From NCBI GenBank assembly GCA_947652115.1, contig OX393568.1:23641963-23705962 (forward strand): a DNA stretch of 64,000 bases, given 5' to 3'. The notes beneath the pieces are model-generated. The model had not been told where the DNA came from. It worked only from the letters and a program-made list of their open reading frames with translations, and ran no database searches. This document shows, piece after piece, positions 49,498-61,067 of this stretch (the stretch's first letter is position 1; each line of letters begins with the position of its first letter). Source of the DNA: Blastomussa wellsi. Taxonomy: Eukaryota; Cnidaria; Anthozoa; Scleractinia; Plerogyridae. The position numbers and the translations under genes are program-made.

Positions 49498-52400
49498 CTT
49501 TGAACAACCGGGGCCAGGCCTTTTGAATTTGAGTGTGTAATTTGCTGTCAGTAGTCTTGATTCTCTTGTTCTGTGTTGTGCTGTGGTTTCTAATTCACTT
49601 TACGACATTTCTTTTTTTTGGATCAGACCTCAACCCATTTTGTTACAAGCACAGGATGAAGATGACAGAAAATCGTGGTTAGAAGCCATGGATGGCAAAG
49701 AACCTGTAAGTTAACCTTATTTAACTCAATGAGAAAGTTTGTATTTCCTTATGCACCTTTTGATACATGGAGAATTGATATTGATCCTAGTGGCTGATCA
49801 GACCTGCACAATTAGTAACTAGGAGTATTTCCACTTCTCCCCCCCCCCCCCCACCCCCTTTCCCCTGGTTTGAACACTAGTCCATCACAGGGTTAACTGT
49901 AAGGTTAAGTTTGCCAGTACCCGTTTATACACCTGAGTAGAGAGAGAAGCACAGACGTTGGATGATAGTTGATTGTCTTACCTGAATACAAACAAGTGGC
50001 CTTGGCCTGGGCTAGAACCCCAGAGGGCTGCAGTGTCAACACTGTGGAAAAACGAGGGAATGTGAACATTTTGGCAATTTTTAAAGAAATCCCTGAACAT
50101 TTAAGGTTAAGATTTATACTGGAGGTAGATTGTATTATTAATATTTATTTGCCTCTCAATTTCCACCTTCATAATTTTGCTTCCAATTTTTGCTATAAGT
50201 ATTGATTTATCCATGATCTTCCTTGCTGATGATGACCACCTTGAGAAAACCTCAAGAAATTGTTATGTCATGTGCATTTGTGGTGCATTTTTCTGCGGTG
50301 TCGCAGTGTCTGGAGTCAAGTGCCCTTACCAAGAGGCCACCATGCCTCGACCACAGTGTTGATCTATCTAAGGACACATGCACTGATGACATCATCATTG
50401 CTTCTTTATTGTATAAAACAGAGAAATTCCATGTTGCTCTGCATCTGTTCAGTGTTAGATCACTGATGACGTCAAAATGTGGTAAGAACATCAGTGATAT
50501 TTGGGTGTTGCCTTATGTGCTACCTTTTTGTTACCACATTGTGACGTCATCAGTGATCTATTACTAACTGAACAGGTGCACGGCAATATGGAATTTATTT
50601 GTCAAACTGACCCCAGTAACAACCTGTTTGTTGTAATCTTTCTTTCAGTTATATGTGGATTATAATAGCTTGCCTAAACTCAAAGATCGTAAGTAACTAC
50701 CACTTTTGTGGTTATTGTCTCCAAGCTACTGTGAATTCACAAACCTGTCTACTCTAAATTGAAGAAATATATTTTGACTCTTGCTGTATTAACTTTTAGA
50801 GGAAACAAGCGACCTTGAACTTACATTTATCAAGAAGTGCATCTCTGCAGTGGAAAACAGAGGTTAGTTTTTTTAAGGTTTCCGTGTTCGAGTTTCACTG
50901 TTGTGGAAAGTAATTACTCTTTTTCTTTATTGAAGAATTTGGTTAAAAAATGTTATTCATCCCTTGAACTATCTTCAGGCCAATGATTGTTTCTTATCTT
51001 GGTAGTTTGTCTGTCCAAGTTCGGCATAGATGGATAATCAATCTCTAGTATAAATCAAGCCAATGGGTTTACTTCACTCAGAAGTACATTTGTATCATAT
51101 AGATGTTAAGTAGTGGTCATGTGATGTGGCCAATGGCAAAATATAAGGCAGCCCTAGAAGTAAGAAAAGATTAATTGTCCTTTTCAATTGTTTCTTGCAG
51201 GGATCACAGATCAAGGTCTTTATAGAATTGTGGGTGTAGGGTCTAAAGTTCAAAATCTTCTTTTACAATGTATCGACAAAAAGAAAGCTAGGTCAGTCAA
51301 CCTTGCGGATGAGGATTGTGAGTGGGAAGTTAAGACAATCACAAGTGCCCTTAAACAGTACTTGCGGTAAGTTTACAAAATTGTAAATTTTGTAATTTTA
51401 TTAGCATTTTGAAAGTCTCTTTTCTCTGATCTTCCGGAACCCATGCTACTCTCACTCAATCACATTATTCCTCCTTCCTAGAAAACCCTGATAGTGTACA
51501 TAGAAATCAATGCTATTTTTTATCATTCACAGTAACATGCCAGAGCCATTGTTCACATATGGCTATCATGAGCAGTTCCTAGATTCAGTTAGTAAGTATA
51601 CACTACCGGCACAGATTACTGTGTCTATAAACATGTTTTGTTGGTGTGAATGGGGTTTATAATTAAAACATGTACATATTGTGAGAATTGAGATTTGTAA
51701 ATTCTGAAATTTTTCAGCTGGTGTACTGGAATGGTTTATACATGTGGCTGTTGTTGTTATGGCAGTGAGTTCTGTTGTTTAGTCATAGGTTGCACAAAAT
51801 AAAATCTTGCTTACTACTAAGTATGTTTAGCATGAATACTTTCGGATAGTGGATCAATATCCACAAAGTTACTTCCAAATCTAGCTTTCTTACTGCATTT
51901 GAAAAAGACTAGCACAATTTTCATTTTAAGAACAGAGCTTATGGCGGTGTTATTGTTATAGAAAAAGAGACTTACGAGAAACGGGTAGAAGCTTTGAAAT
52001 CTCTTGTGACTGATCTACCTGATGAGAACAGAAAATTAATCAGATTGATTATGAAGCATTTAACACGGTATGTTCACTCTTGATGATAATTATTTTGATC
52101 ACGTGTAATTCTTTGTAAGTGCACTTAATAGTCTTGCAAGCTTTTAGTTTTCTCTTTGGCGGGTAACTCTGGCATTCCACACAAAGTTGCTGATTGTTAT
52201 GCTACACAACTACACAGATTGGAATTTTTGAAAATTATTCAACAGCCTTTGAAATTTAGTTTGAAAAAAGAAATGAAACCTGCAAATGCTTTCTGGGCCC
52301 GGTTGTTCAAAGAGTGGATAACGCTATCCACTGGATAGAGCAATTTGTTTTGCCAACACTTATTCACTGGATAGTGATTTATCCGGAGGATAGCGTTATG

Positions 52401-55400
52401 CACTCTTTGAACAACCGGGGCCTGACTGGTATATTGCCTATTACAGAACTAATTGATAAAGCGCTGTCAATGCAAAACATTGGAGTTTGCATTAGAAGGA
52501 GTAAAAGATTGTCCAGACTACGGTTCCAAGGGCTTTCATCGGATATTGGCAAATTTTGGTCGGCCTTTGTCCCAATGTCCGACTGGTTTTTGCAGCCTTG
52601 GTAATTGTATGACAGAGTTGTTTGTGTTTTCCATGTTTCCAGTGTTGCTTCTCATTCTGGTAAGAATTTAATGGCGGCTAGTAACCTTGGAGTGGTGTTT
52701 GGTCCAACATTGATGAAGTCCAGGGAAGAATCGATGGCTGCTATCATGAACTTGAAGTACCAGAGCATTGTTATAGAACTTCTTATCAATGAATTTAACA
52801 CAGTGAGTATCAAATAGTGTAATATTAGGCTTAAAAGGTTAAGTCTGCATACTAGTACAAAGCCGTTAACAACTGGGCCACACTGCCAAGTACTTTAATG
52901 AAACTTATGCCAAAAACTATTTTTAAACACAAACTGAAACAGTTTTTATTTAACCACTTCCACCTTAGTTAGTACTATTTTAATAGTTTCTAGTTTTTAA
53001 TCTTAGTTAGCAATAGTTTTAGATAACCTCTGGTGATTGGAGGCCTCCCCTTAAAATATTATTTATTATTTATTTAGCCTAGTGGCCCACCAGGCCATAG
53101 CTTATCCCAGTTTTTGTAGCATTAAGCCTGGATGGGATGCTAGTCCATCGCAGGATTGCCCCCAGCATCTTGGCCGATCAATGCTAGTTTCTCTTTTCAA
53201 GTGAACATCTTTTGAGTTTTTTCTTGTGTGAGAACTGAAATGTTTTTCTTGTGATGTGGAGGAACATTTCCAAGTCGCAGAAAGTTTGCGTTTGTTGGTT
53301 TTGATTTTGGTAACTTGTATCTTTTCTTCCAGATTTTTGGACCAGATCCCAGCCCAGATCCCACTGAAGATTCAGCGGATTCCTTCAATTCAGTAGAGAG
53401 CACAGGGAATCCTTTAATTGGCACAGGAAATCCTTTCCTTGATGAAAAGGAGAACTCGTCAATTACCAATGAGAAACCTAAACCTCCTCCCAAGAAGAGA
53501 AACAGCGACGACTCTGGTGCCAAACTGACTGAGAACAAACCTGTGACACCTACAAAGCCTCTACCCCTCCCCTCCAAAGCTTATCGTGCCCCACCCCCTC
53601 CCAATAAGCCAGCTCCATATGCTAAGCCTAGAGTCAAAGCAATTGTTGTGTTGAGTAAGCTGGCTTCTGTCATTGATTGTAAAATTAATCCTAGTTTACC
53701 TTGGTATGCAGCAACTTGCTTCTAAAAGCTTGTGCTGCATACTAATCAGCTGGGTTCACACATTGCAAAAGCAAACTAGTGAGTAGATGACGTTATTCTC
53801 CTTCTCAATCCAGCGTTCTTACCGAATATAAAATCAGAATTGAAAGAGAGCAAGAACACTCTCCTTACTATTTTTAAACATTTCTTTTAATGTTGTTTTG
53901 GAGATATTTTGGTGCAACATTAGTGCAGTATTCCTCAACTGATGATCTAATTTTTCCTGTCGCCTGTTCACTTTTGTATTTGGTCATATTGTAAAGGGAA
54001 GTCGATGTTTATCACCTTCCTATTTCACACCAGATTCTGACGACGATCTGAGCAGTTCATCAGAGTCATCAAGCTTGAATACAACTCCTCAAAGTGATGG
54101 GAAACTGCCACTCTCCCCCAAGGAATTTTGGAAAGAAAAAGCTGGTGAGTACAACCATTTCAGCCTTGGTTTACTTACAATATAAACAAAGTTGGAGCTT
54201 TAAAGGCGTTGTGCCATGCATGCATGGTTTGTGCATCTTGTAAAATTTTTCCTAAATTTTGTCATTTGTAATCTGTCTCAATCTTCTCCATCCTTAACCA
54301 TCCTTGTTCCTTTTTGGTTTGGGATCGCCTCTTTGGTGTTTTTCTTCCTTAGTAAACTATTATTTTGAGTTTTATTACATTGTAAGGGTAATTTGAAACT
54401 ACAAACTGCTGTATAAGGGTAAAACAGCCTGTCAAGATGCCCTACTGTGATGTTTTGGCGTCCACTTTTATGTCAAAACTTCTCAACCGTTCTATCTCTT
54501 CTCTCTTTTTTTTCTTTTAAAGGAAAACCAGCTCCGCCTCCTAAGAAACCAGCTGTGGTGTAAGTACGCAAGAACGAGTGCTTTAAACTTTGTTATTTGA
54601 TTTATGTTTTGCTTGCGTGCAAGGCTACAGTAATTGCTACGTGGCTGCTGATCCAGACAAACTAATAAGCACTTGATAACAATGCTAAAAACGGCAGTCA
54701 TTCACAGCACCGTCACAGTGAAGCTTGCTGTTCTGTTGGGAGTAGGGTAGGTAGGAGGGTTGGGATGAAGGTTTTGTAGACTGAATTAAAGATGAATCAG
54801 AATGGAAAACTACAATTTTAACTGTAAATACACAACTTAAACGTAAAAATCATTTCCAGCTACCCTGGGTTTACAATCTTGTAATGTTTGAGAACTGCCA
54901 TTTTTTTTTAAAAAAATGTGTTTTCGTGTTGTGTTTGTTTGTTTTTCTTTTCTGTGGTGATGACCATGACAATTCAATCTTGAGAGTCTACAGTTTGTTT
55001 TAACTAGACTGCAAATGGCAACTCCAACACGTATTTAACAGTTGACCGCAGTTTTTTATGCTGTAATGTGTTGGCTAAGCTGCTGCTGAGCGAGTTTCAA
55101 TTGCGTGTAAAAACCAAAGTAATCACTCTAGCTAATCACAATGGAACGAGCCAATCAAAACTCGTCATTACACGTAGTTTTGTATGTACGCTTTAGCCGA
55201 CGCGCGCGAGTCACGATTGGTTTTTGCTTTAACTTCTGATTGGTTGAAAATGTGGCGCGAGATTTTTAAACCAATCACTTAGCGTGGTAATGCAAAACCA
55301 AAGCTTACCAAAGCAATTCGAGAATTTCTTTCTACACTCAATTAAAAACCGCTCTATTTAACGTGCGTGTGTTGTTTGCTTCATGCTTTTATTTTGCTTA

Positions 55401-58102
55401 TTTGTTTTTAGTGCTGAGTTTAAAAGCAGATTTGAAGTAACAGGTTCTTCAAGACCTTTTTCTATGATAGATTCCATGTAAGTCTTGAAGGTTTTTCCCT
55501 TTAGTAGTTCAGCAAGATTGATATTTGCTAGCTTTCGAGCAGGCTCACTTAACAGTCTAGATATTTGCCGAGTCATCTGCTTCTTTACTAAGTGTTTAAA
55601 TGTTCTTTACTTGAGTTTGCCATCGTTTAGACTTGTTTGGGCAAAAAACTAGTTTTTCAAACAGATGGTGACAAGCTGTCTAGCCCGAGGACGAGGACAA
55701 CTTTCTGGCAACTCTCTTGTCTGCAGACGAAAATCTGTTTGAGTTCACAGGTTATTAAGTTTGTAGGCCTTAAAATCCGCTTCGTATGCAATCAGTGCAA
55801 GTTTGGGAACGAGCATTGGCTGAACCACACCTCTAGTCAAACTCTTAAACCTTTCTGGTTCGAATAATTTTGTTTCACTGTTAAATGTCTCGTCTTGAAG
55901 AGCATTTGTGTATGTTTTGTTTTGTTTGCGCAAGAGCTCTTTGTTGAATGTTCACGTGACGACTGTAGTCATTCTTTGCAGTAAATAAGCTCTAGCTAAA
56001 GGCCTGGAAACAAAACGAGGAAACACGGAATGTTTCTGCCCTGTAGCAGAAGCATATTTTGCTTCTTGGAGACAAACGTTGACGCTGGAAACAATGCTTT
56101 CCGTGTGGCAAAACTGGGAAACATTGGGAAAACATGCGTGCGCTTCGAATGTTTCTGAAAACATGTTTCCTCGTTTTGCCAGGTGTACGTTGACAGAGTT
56201 AACCATAAGCTGCGTACAGACAAAATGCTACATACACTCCTCTCTGTCTTTCGACGTGTTTTTTTTAATCAGTTATAACTGCCATGTCCAGGTTTATAAT
56301 TATATTTCAAGCAAGCCATGTGACCATTTTGGGAAAGTCTTGTATTTGTTCAAGTTAATCAATTTGAAGTTTATCTTCGTGCGTTCCATTCTTCCTTCGC
56401 TCGAGATACGTGTGAGTTTCAACCAGACAAGAACCAATCAGATCAGTGATATTACAAGGCTCTGTCTTAGTCTAGAAACAGTAGTACGTCATCGATATGG
56501 AATTGTGAGGAATGAATTGAGCGCGCGAAGAAAGACTCGTGTTAAATCACTCTGCAAGTTTCTTAATCTCCAAGGTGAGTTGTGTTTGTTTGTTTGTTGT
56601 TATTGCTATCATCAGGAACGACAAAGACAGCATCCCCGGTATTCGCCGTGTCAGCAGTCAAGGCGGGAGCCTAAACAGGGGGTTGCAGTCGTGGAGTACG
56701 GGTCCTCCCCCTCTCCCTCGGGAACCTCCTCCGCATGAGGAGCCAACGCCGCCGCCTAAAACACCGAAGTAAGTTCAGATTTTATTTTATTTGATTTTGC
56801 TTTAAATAATAATAAAAGCTAGATGTATGAAGAATTTGGGAGATGGGGTGGATGGTTAGTGCGCTGGGCTTCGGATCGACCGGTCCGGGTTCTAGCCCTG
56901 GCCTTGATGCAATGGAAACCGAGATTAACTCCGACCTGGTGAGCCACTAGGTTCGAAAGTAGACTTTGCCTAATTTTAATTGTAGATCACAAAACCAACT
57001 CAGCAGTTTGTAATACTGTTTTTCTAATGCCTGTAGGAAAGTCAAAACACTATTTCCGTGTGTAGCAGAAAACAGTTCCGAGCTTTCGTTTGATGCTGGA
57101 ATGGTCATTTCAAATGGTAAGGGCATTTGCTTATCACGTGATGCTTTGGGCCTCGCCCCAGTTTCCACTCGCCTAGACCGTGTTAACCATCGCACATTGG
57201 TTTCTAGTTCGTATTGTGTTACCGTCCGTCTGAAAAGAACTGTTGTTGGTGACTGCCATTTCGACAACCTGAGTGGAAGCCATCTTCAGTGTTTAGTAAA
57301 ACGTTGTTTGTCACTGACAGTTGATGATGTTATAAGTCTTCTGCTCCGTTGGCAAAATTACATCACAACTAAACTGAGCAATGAGTTTCAAGGCGTATAA
57401 CATTATCGACTGGCGACAACTTTTCACTTTACTCTGAAGATGACATCTGAAATGTCATTCAGCCTCGCAAACAATAGTGCTTTTCAGAATTGCTAGAATT
57501 GCCACCCGAACGGCCACACATGACCAATCTACTGATACTTGCAGTTTCAAATCATTTTGTCATCATATTTTATAATATTTGAGCTACATTGAGGCAGTTT
57601 ATTCTTATAAGGAATCCCTCGTATTCTGTATAAACTGACCTAGTTATTCAGATCTTGTATTTGTATATTTTTGTTTATTTTAATTGTTAATTTATCTTCA
57701 ATTTGTATAGTATGTTAATTAAGCAATAGACCACACTTTCTATGGGTTTATAGGGGAAACAACCCACGCGGGATGTTTGGGAGAACACGAGAAAATTTTT
57801 AAATCACGAGCCGCAGGCTCAGAAGACGGGCGATTTTTCCATGGGTTTTACTGGCACAATAAACCATAGCTGATTGACCAATCAGATTTCGCGCATTGAT
57901 TTTGTTATTATATAAGATCTGTATAATTAAAGTTGAGTAAATAAATAAATTTACTTTGGTGCACCGATTTTTGTCTCTAAAACGTCGCCTTTCGTTTTGT
58001 TTGTCCATAGTGCGGCCTTCCAAAGAACCTGGTTGGCTCGAGGGAACATTGAACGGAAGAACAGGACTTGTACCAGAAAATTATGTTGAACCAATAACAT
58101 AG
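41443..58102 (+). CDS. ARHGAP26: GRAF-family Rho GTPase-activating protein (BAR-PH-RhoGAP-SH3)
   Basis: A cytosolic, membrane-curving Rho GAP acting in endocytosis and adhesion. Exon starts: 41443, 44351, 44889, 45944, 46357, 46609, 46979, 47161, 47384, 48018, 48466, 48981, 49193, 49627, 50649, 50800, 51201, 51533, 51962, 52643, 53333, 54034, 54523, 56616, 57037 and 58011. All 26 exons keep phase and give 834 aa (human ARHGAP26 is 814). The start is [23 protein letters not shown] spans about residues 18-245 ([24 protein letters not shown]). PH is about 256-372 ([10 protein letters not shown]). RhoGAP is about 386-570, with the arginine finger in GLYRIVGV (about R415) and [12 protein letters not shown] proline-rich stretch ([18 protein letters not shown]) follows, then SH3 at about 779-834 ([20 protein letters not shown]). 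The related ARHGAP10 and ARHGAP42 share this layout, so the symbol marks the GRAF group. Confidence 0.94.
42905..43458 (+). pseudogene. Unrecognised nested coding unit in ARHGAP26 intron 1, apparently broken by two frameshifts
   Basis: Three consecutive plus-strand frames abut. The first is ATG 42905 to TGA 42998. The second is open from about 42991 to TGA 43221 and includes [14 protein letters not shown] and [15 protein letters not shown]. The third is open from about 43202 to TGA 43456 and includes [15 protein letters not shown] and [13 protein letters not shown]. Composition looks coding, with mixed charged and aromatic residues and an acidic end. Each switch is a +1 shift. Alternatively, a 103-bp intron (43179-43281, GTAATT to ACGAG) joins frames two and three in phase. 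I do not recognise the protein. It has the same orientation as the host gene. It could be a processed pseudogene, a retrocopy or a badly modelled small gene. Confidence 0.4.
45035..45273. mobile_element. Inverted-repeat MITE in ARHGAP26 intron 3
   Basis: It begins GGGCCCAGTTACTCGAAGGC and ends with GCTTTGAACAACCCAGCCCC. Inner TTAGCGCTAACCCG and TAACCCCAGGTTA blocks are mirrored. The end sequence is related to the two palindromes at 49.4 and 52.3 kb. Confidence 0.5.
49369..49515. mobile_element. Palindromic MITE of the GGATAACGCTATCC family, copy 1
   Basis: The left arm GTTGTTCAAAGAGTGGATAA is mirrored by the right arm ending TTTGAACAACCGG. Inner ATCCACTGGATA units are themselves palindromic. 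It lies in ARHGAP26 intron 13. Confidence 0.8.
49820..50050 (-). repeat. Diverged SINE copy with C-run in ARHGAP26 intron 14
   Basis: A GTATTTCCACTTC block is followed by a C-run (about 49841-49853), ACTAGTCCATCACAGGGTTA, GCCAGTACCCGTTTATACAC, then a GGGCTAGAACCCC end. These are the same blocks, in the same order, as in the SINE at 1.9 kb. Confidence 0.5.
50425..50595. mobile_element. Palindromic MITE carrying a full CRE in each arm
   Basis: The ends AATTCCATGTTG and CAATATGGAATT are mirrored. Inner GATCACTGATGACGTCA and TGACGTCATCAGTGATC are perfect mirrors. The CRE palindrome TGACGTCA is at 50467-50474 and 50542-50549. It lies in ARHGAP26 intron 14. Confidence 0.75.
52295..52422. mobile_element. 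Palindromic MITE of the GGATAACGCTATCC family, copy 2
   Basis: GGGCCCGGTTGTTCAAAGAG begins it and CTTTGAACAACCGGGGCC ends it. Relative to the 49.4-kb copy it lacks part of the centre-left and has substitutions in the right arm. It lies in ARHGAP26 intron 19. Confidence 0.8.
53073..53180 (-). repeat. SINE fragment in ARHGAP26 intron 20
   Basis: The blocks CTAGTGGCCCACCAGGCC, CTTATCCCAG and GGATGGGATGCTAGTCCATC match the left half of the SINE at 1919-2385. The tRNA-like half is missing. Confidence 0.55.
55080..55320. repeat. Repeat rich in CCAAT/ATTGG motifs in ARHGAP26 intron 23
   Basis: Several CCAATCA and TGATTGGTT motifs in both orientations, with GTAAAAACCAAAG at one end and GTAATGCAAAACCAAAG at the other, suggest a decayed inverted repeat. 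Confidence 0.35.
56848..56950 (+). repeat. tRNA-derived SINE copy, plus orientation, in ARHGAP26 intron 24
   Basis: GGATGGTTAGTGCGCTGGGC (A-box-like) is followed by CCGGGTTCTAGCCCTGGCC (B-box-like). The tail carries AACTCCGACCTGGTGAGCCA. It is a different subfamily from the minus-oriented SINEs. Confidence 0.55.
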
Positions 58103-60717
58103 TTGACTTCTGAGAAATTACACTGAGAATTAGGATATTTTAATTGGTAATCATGAACACAGAAGTCCTTTCTATTAAAAATTCTAATCTACAATACGGA
58201 TAATTATCAATCCCTGCTCTACTGTCAAACAAAAGGAAAAAATTTCGTCGGTAACCGATCAATGATTACGCATTTGCAAAGATACGAAGATACAGAAGGT
58301 TCAAAGCCGAGAATATTGTCACGTGTTTGACACGCACGTGACACGAAAAGGCACGTGCACAGTTTACTTGATTGGTTAAAGTGTTACTCTCACGTGAGCA
58401 AACTGTGCCTGGCGCTTTTCAGGCACCTGAATTGTTGAATATAACAGACTCAGTTTAGTCCTAGAAAAGATCAAATATTGAGCGAGTGTTACATAAAATA
58501 GACTCAGTTGCATAACATAGGGAAGCCAAATGACAAAATCATCTCGAAATCTGGTCCTTTCATTTCTTTTACCCCAAGGAGAGACTAACAATCAAGAATT
58601 ATCAATTTGTAATGCTAGTTTTCTTTGCAGACTTTATTTGCTAAACGCTTCTCTTCTCTAAGCATTGACTAACGACCCAAATAACGTCTTCGAAGGAAAC
58701 TATTATTTTTTACCACTGGATTTACGAAAATGTGATTGGATAATTGTTTTTAGATTATTGATCGTGTGGAAAGCAAGTTGTCAATCTTAAGTTGTTTTTT
58801 AACTCGTTTATGTTGCTGGTCAACTATCTTCAATTTCGTTATGGAAAGGTCGCCAACCGTCTTGCTGCCGTCAAAGGATGAAAGGTCATTTGTAATCTTT
58901 CAAGGGATTCTCTGCAAAAGACATGTTTGAATTGTGCCACGATTCAGAGTAACTTCCTACACCTGAAAGACAAAATGTTGAATTCGCGATAAAGCAAAAC
59001 GAGAAACCTTTGTTGAATTTGGACTGTTGGTGAATCATTCCGTCTGTATTTTTTTAATAAGAACTTTTAATGCAAAAATGTAGTGGTGTCGATGTATTAA
59101 AAAACGTTTCATGAGGGGTGTATTTCATTCACGCCAAACCTAAAACACGTTTAAAAACGTACTGCGTCTGTAGTCAACACGGTGGAAAAACTGATTTTGT
59201 TGACATTAAATTTAGCTTAATGAAGGCATAAGTTTCAGCTTTCTAAAAGTAATCTCAGCCAGTTTAATCATCTTTACTGGCTTGCTAGTACTTTTGTGCT
59301 TTTTGTATAGTTTTGGAAGATATGTTTGATGTGTCATTCGACTGGAAACCAATTTATCTCTTAACTAGCGTGACAGTTACCGTGTGACATGATGTGATTG
59401 TTGTAACCCAAACATGGTGTGTATCATCCCTCATGAAACCTTCCTTGCATCGCATTTCCACAAAGCAGCTTGATGTAAAGTTGCATCTTAAAATAGGGCG
59501 TGAAGTTCCAGAACGTCTTGCAAAGAAGTTACATGGTTGATGTGATGTAAGGATCCTATGGCCGCTACAGTGGCTACTCTGATTATTATTCTGATTATAA
59601 CGGGGAGCTGGCCTCTTGAGGTAATCAGGTTGAAGTACCTTGCGTGACAGATATTCTTAGCGTTACATGAACGAGGTCACGCGCTACGTTTTGGTTTTGG
59701 TTCTTATAGACTGTGGTACAGATGGCTGAATTTATAGATTGTATAGAATTACAGCTCGTTGTTTGGCGGATAGTTACAGCAACATGCGAAGGCGTGTGTT
59801 GTTTAATATTCTGTCAGATGTGGTAAACTTAGTTAAAAGATTTTATTTGGTCTAGCCATTGACTGAGTCCATAGACTAAAATTCGCTCGCCCTGCTTTGC
59901 AGCAAAATGGACGCATAACGGACCATGAAGTGCAATTTACATATTTGATTATACTGTGTATATGTAGAGAAAAGAACGAAAATATATTATAAATCTCTTT
60001 TAACTTACCTTGTAGTATTTATACTTGAAGATGTAGATTCCACCCTGTAGCCTGCGTAACAAGCTTTCTCGTTGGGAGCGCAGCACGAACTGCCAAAATG
60101 AGGCGAGTTCCTCAACCTCTCCCCGTCGTCTCCTTGTTTTGCCATCGCCCCAGTTTTCGGGTGCCGTGCCCAAAAACTGAGAAGCGGATTGTGCGACGGA
60201 AACGCTTGCTACACAAGCACCCTTCTTGATTTTCTTGTCTGAGCAGGCGGGGAAGGTATTGCATTGTGGAACTCCAGTTTCCCTCCAATCCCCGCTTCTT
60301 TCCCGGTACCCGCCTCGCCCTAGGTTCTCCCGCTTCCCGCCCCACTCCTGCCCCGGTCCCCATATTCTCGGGTTCACCCCCTCGCCGCTTCTTGGTCGTT
60401 ATCCTATTGATTTAGATGTTGACCCCAGACCCGGGATCTCCCGTTGGTTTGTAGCAGTGCTTTTCCCGTTCAGTGTCCATTCGCTTCGTTTGCTGGGGAG
60501 TGAGGAGGAATTGGTTAAGCCAATCAATTTCGTGGTTGCTGCAAAATAATCTATTGTCTTTCAGGTGATGCCGTGAATTCGCTCTGATTCCCTTCGCGCG
60601 TCAACTTTTTGAAAGAAGAGAGAAAGTCACCGCAAATCTCCTACTTTGCGACTTTAAGAAGTTTAGTATTTTTGATTTTTAATTTCTTTATTATATTTTT
60701 CAGTTTTTTAGCATTCT
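58103..60717. other. ARHGAP26 3' region and gene-free DNA
   Basis: No supported exon on either strand. E-box-like CACGTG motifs lie near 58320-58400. A worn inverted-repeat element at about 60045-60221 starts GTAGCCTGCGTAACAAGC and ends with GCTTGCTACACAAGC. It shares the TAGCCTGCGT end with the hAT-like MITE at 17.3 kb. Confidence 0.5.
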
Positions 60718-60938
60718 CGTCCCCAGAGGCCGCGATCCTTTTGGTCAGCACCAAGAATCACAACGTCTGACCGTCTCTAAAACCGGAAGTCCTCGAATCA
60801 CGGACTCATTGTCGAATCTGACAATTCTGATTGGCTGAAAACTACAGAAAGAGTACTCTGCGCATGCTCACAAGCTGGGGGTGGCCATAGGTCTCGATTC
60901 CTTGGTGCTGACCAAAAGGATCGCGGCCTCTGGGGACG
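60718..60938. mobile_element. Inverted-repeat MITE just upstream of the histidine-phosphatase gene
   Basis: The arms of about 40 bp are near-perfect mirrors: CGTCCCCAGAGGCCGCGATC on the left and GATCGCGGCCTCTGGGGACG on the right, continuing through CTTTTGGTCAGCACCAAG. The loop holds a CCAAT-type (GATTGGC) and an NRF1-like (GCGCATGC) motif. It ends 129 bp before the ATG. Confidence 0.8.
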
Positions 60939-61067
60939 ACAATGTTTTTTTAGATAAAAGACTCACTTTTGTTTGCGAAAAGCGCATCGGGGCCTGGGAT
61001 CAAGTCGTTATACACATCGTCGCGTCACGGAGGTTTACATTTTTCGCCGGGTTTCAAGTGAGCAGCG

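Noticed and set aside
56079..56738. 219-codon plus-strand frame
   Set aside because: It runs through an ARHGAP26 intron and crosses exon 24 in the wrong frame; no domain or start context supports it.
60000..60377. 125-codon minus-strand frame
   Set aside because: Arg/Gly-rich frame across a worn inverted repeat and C-rich DNA; no homology or splice support.
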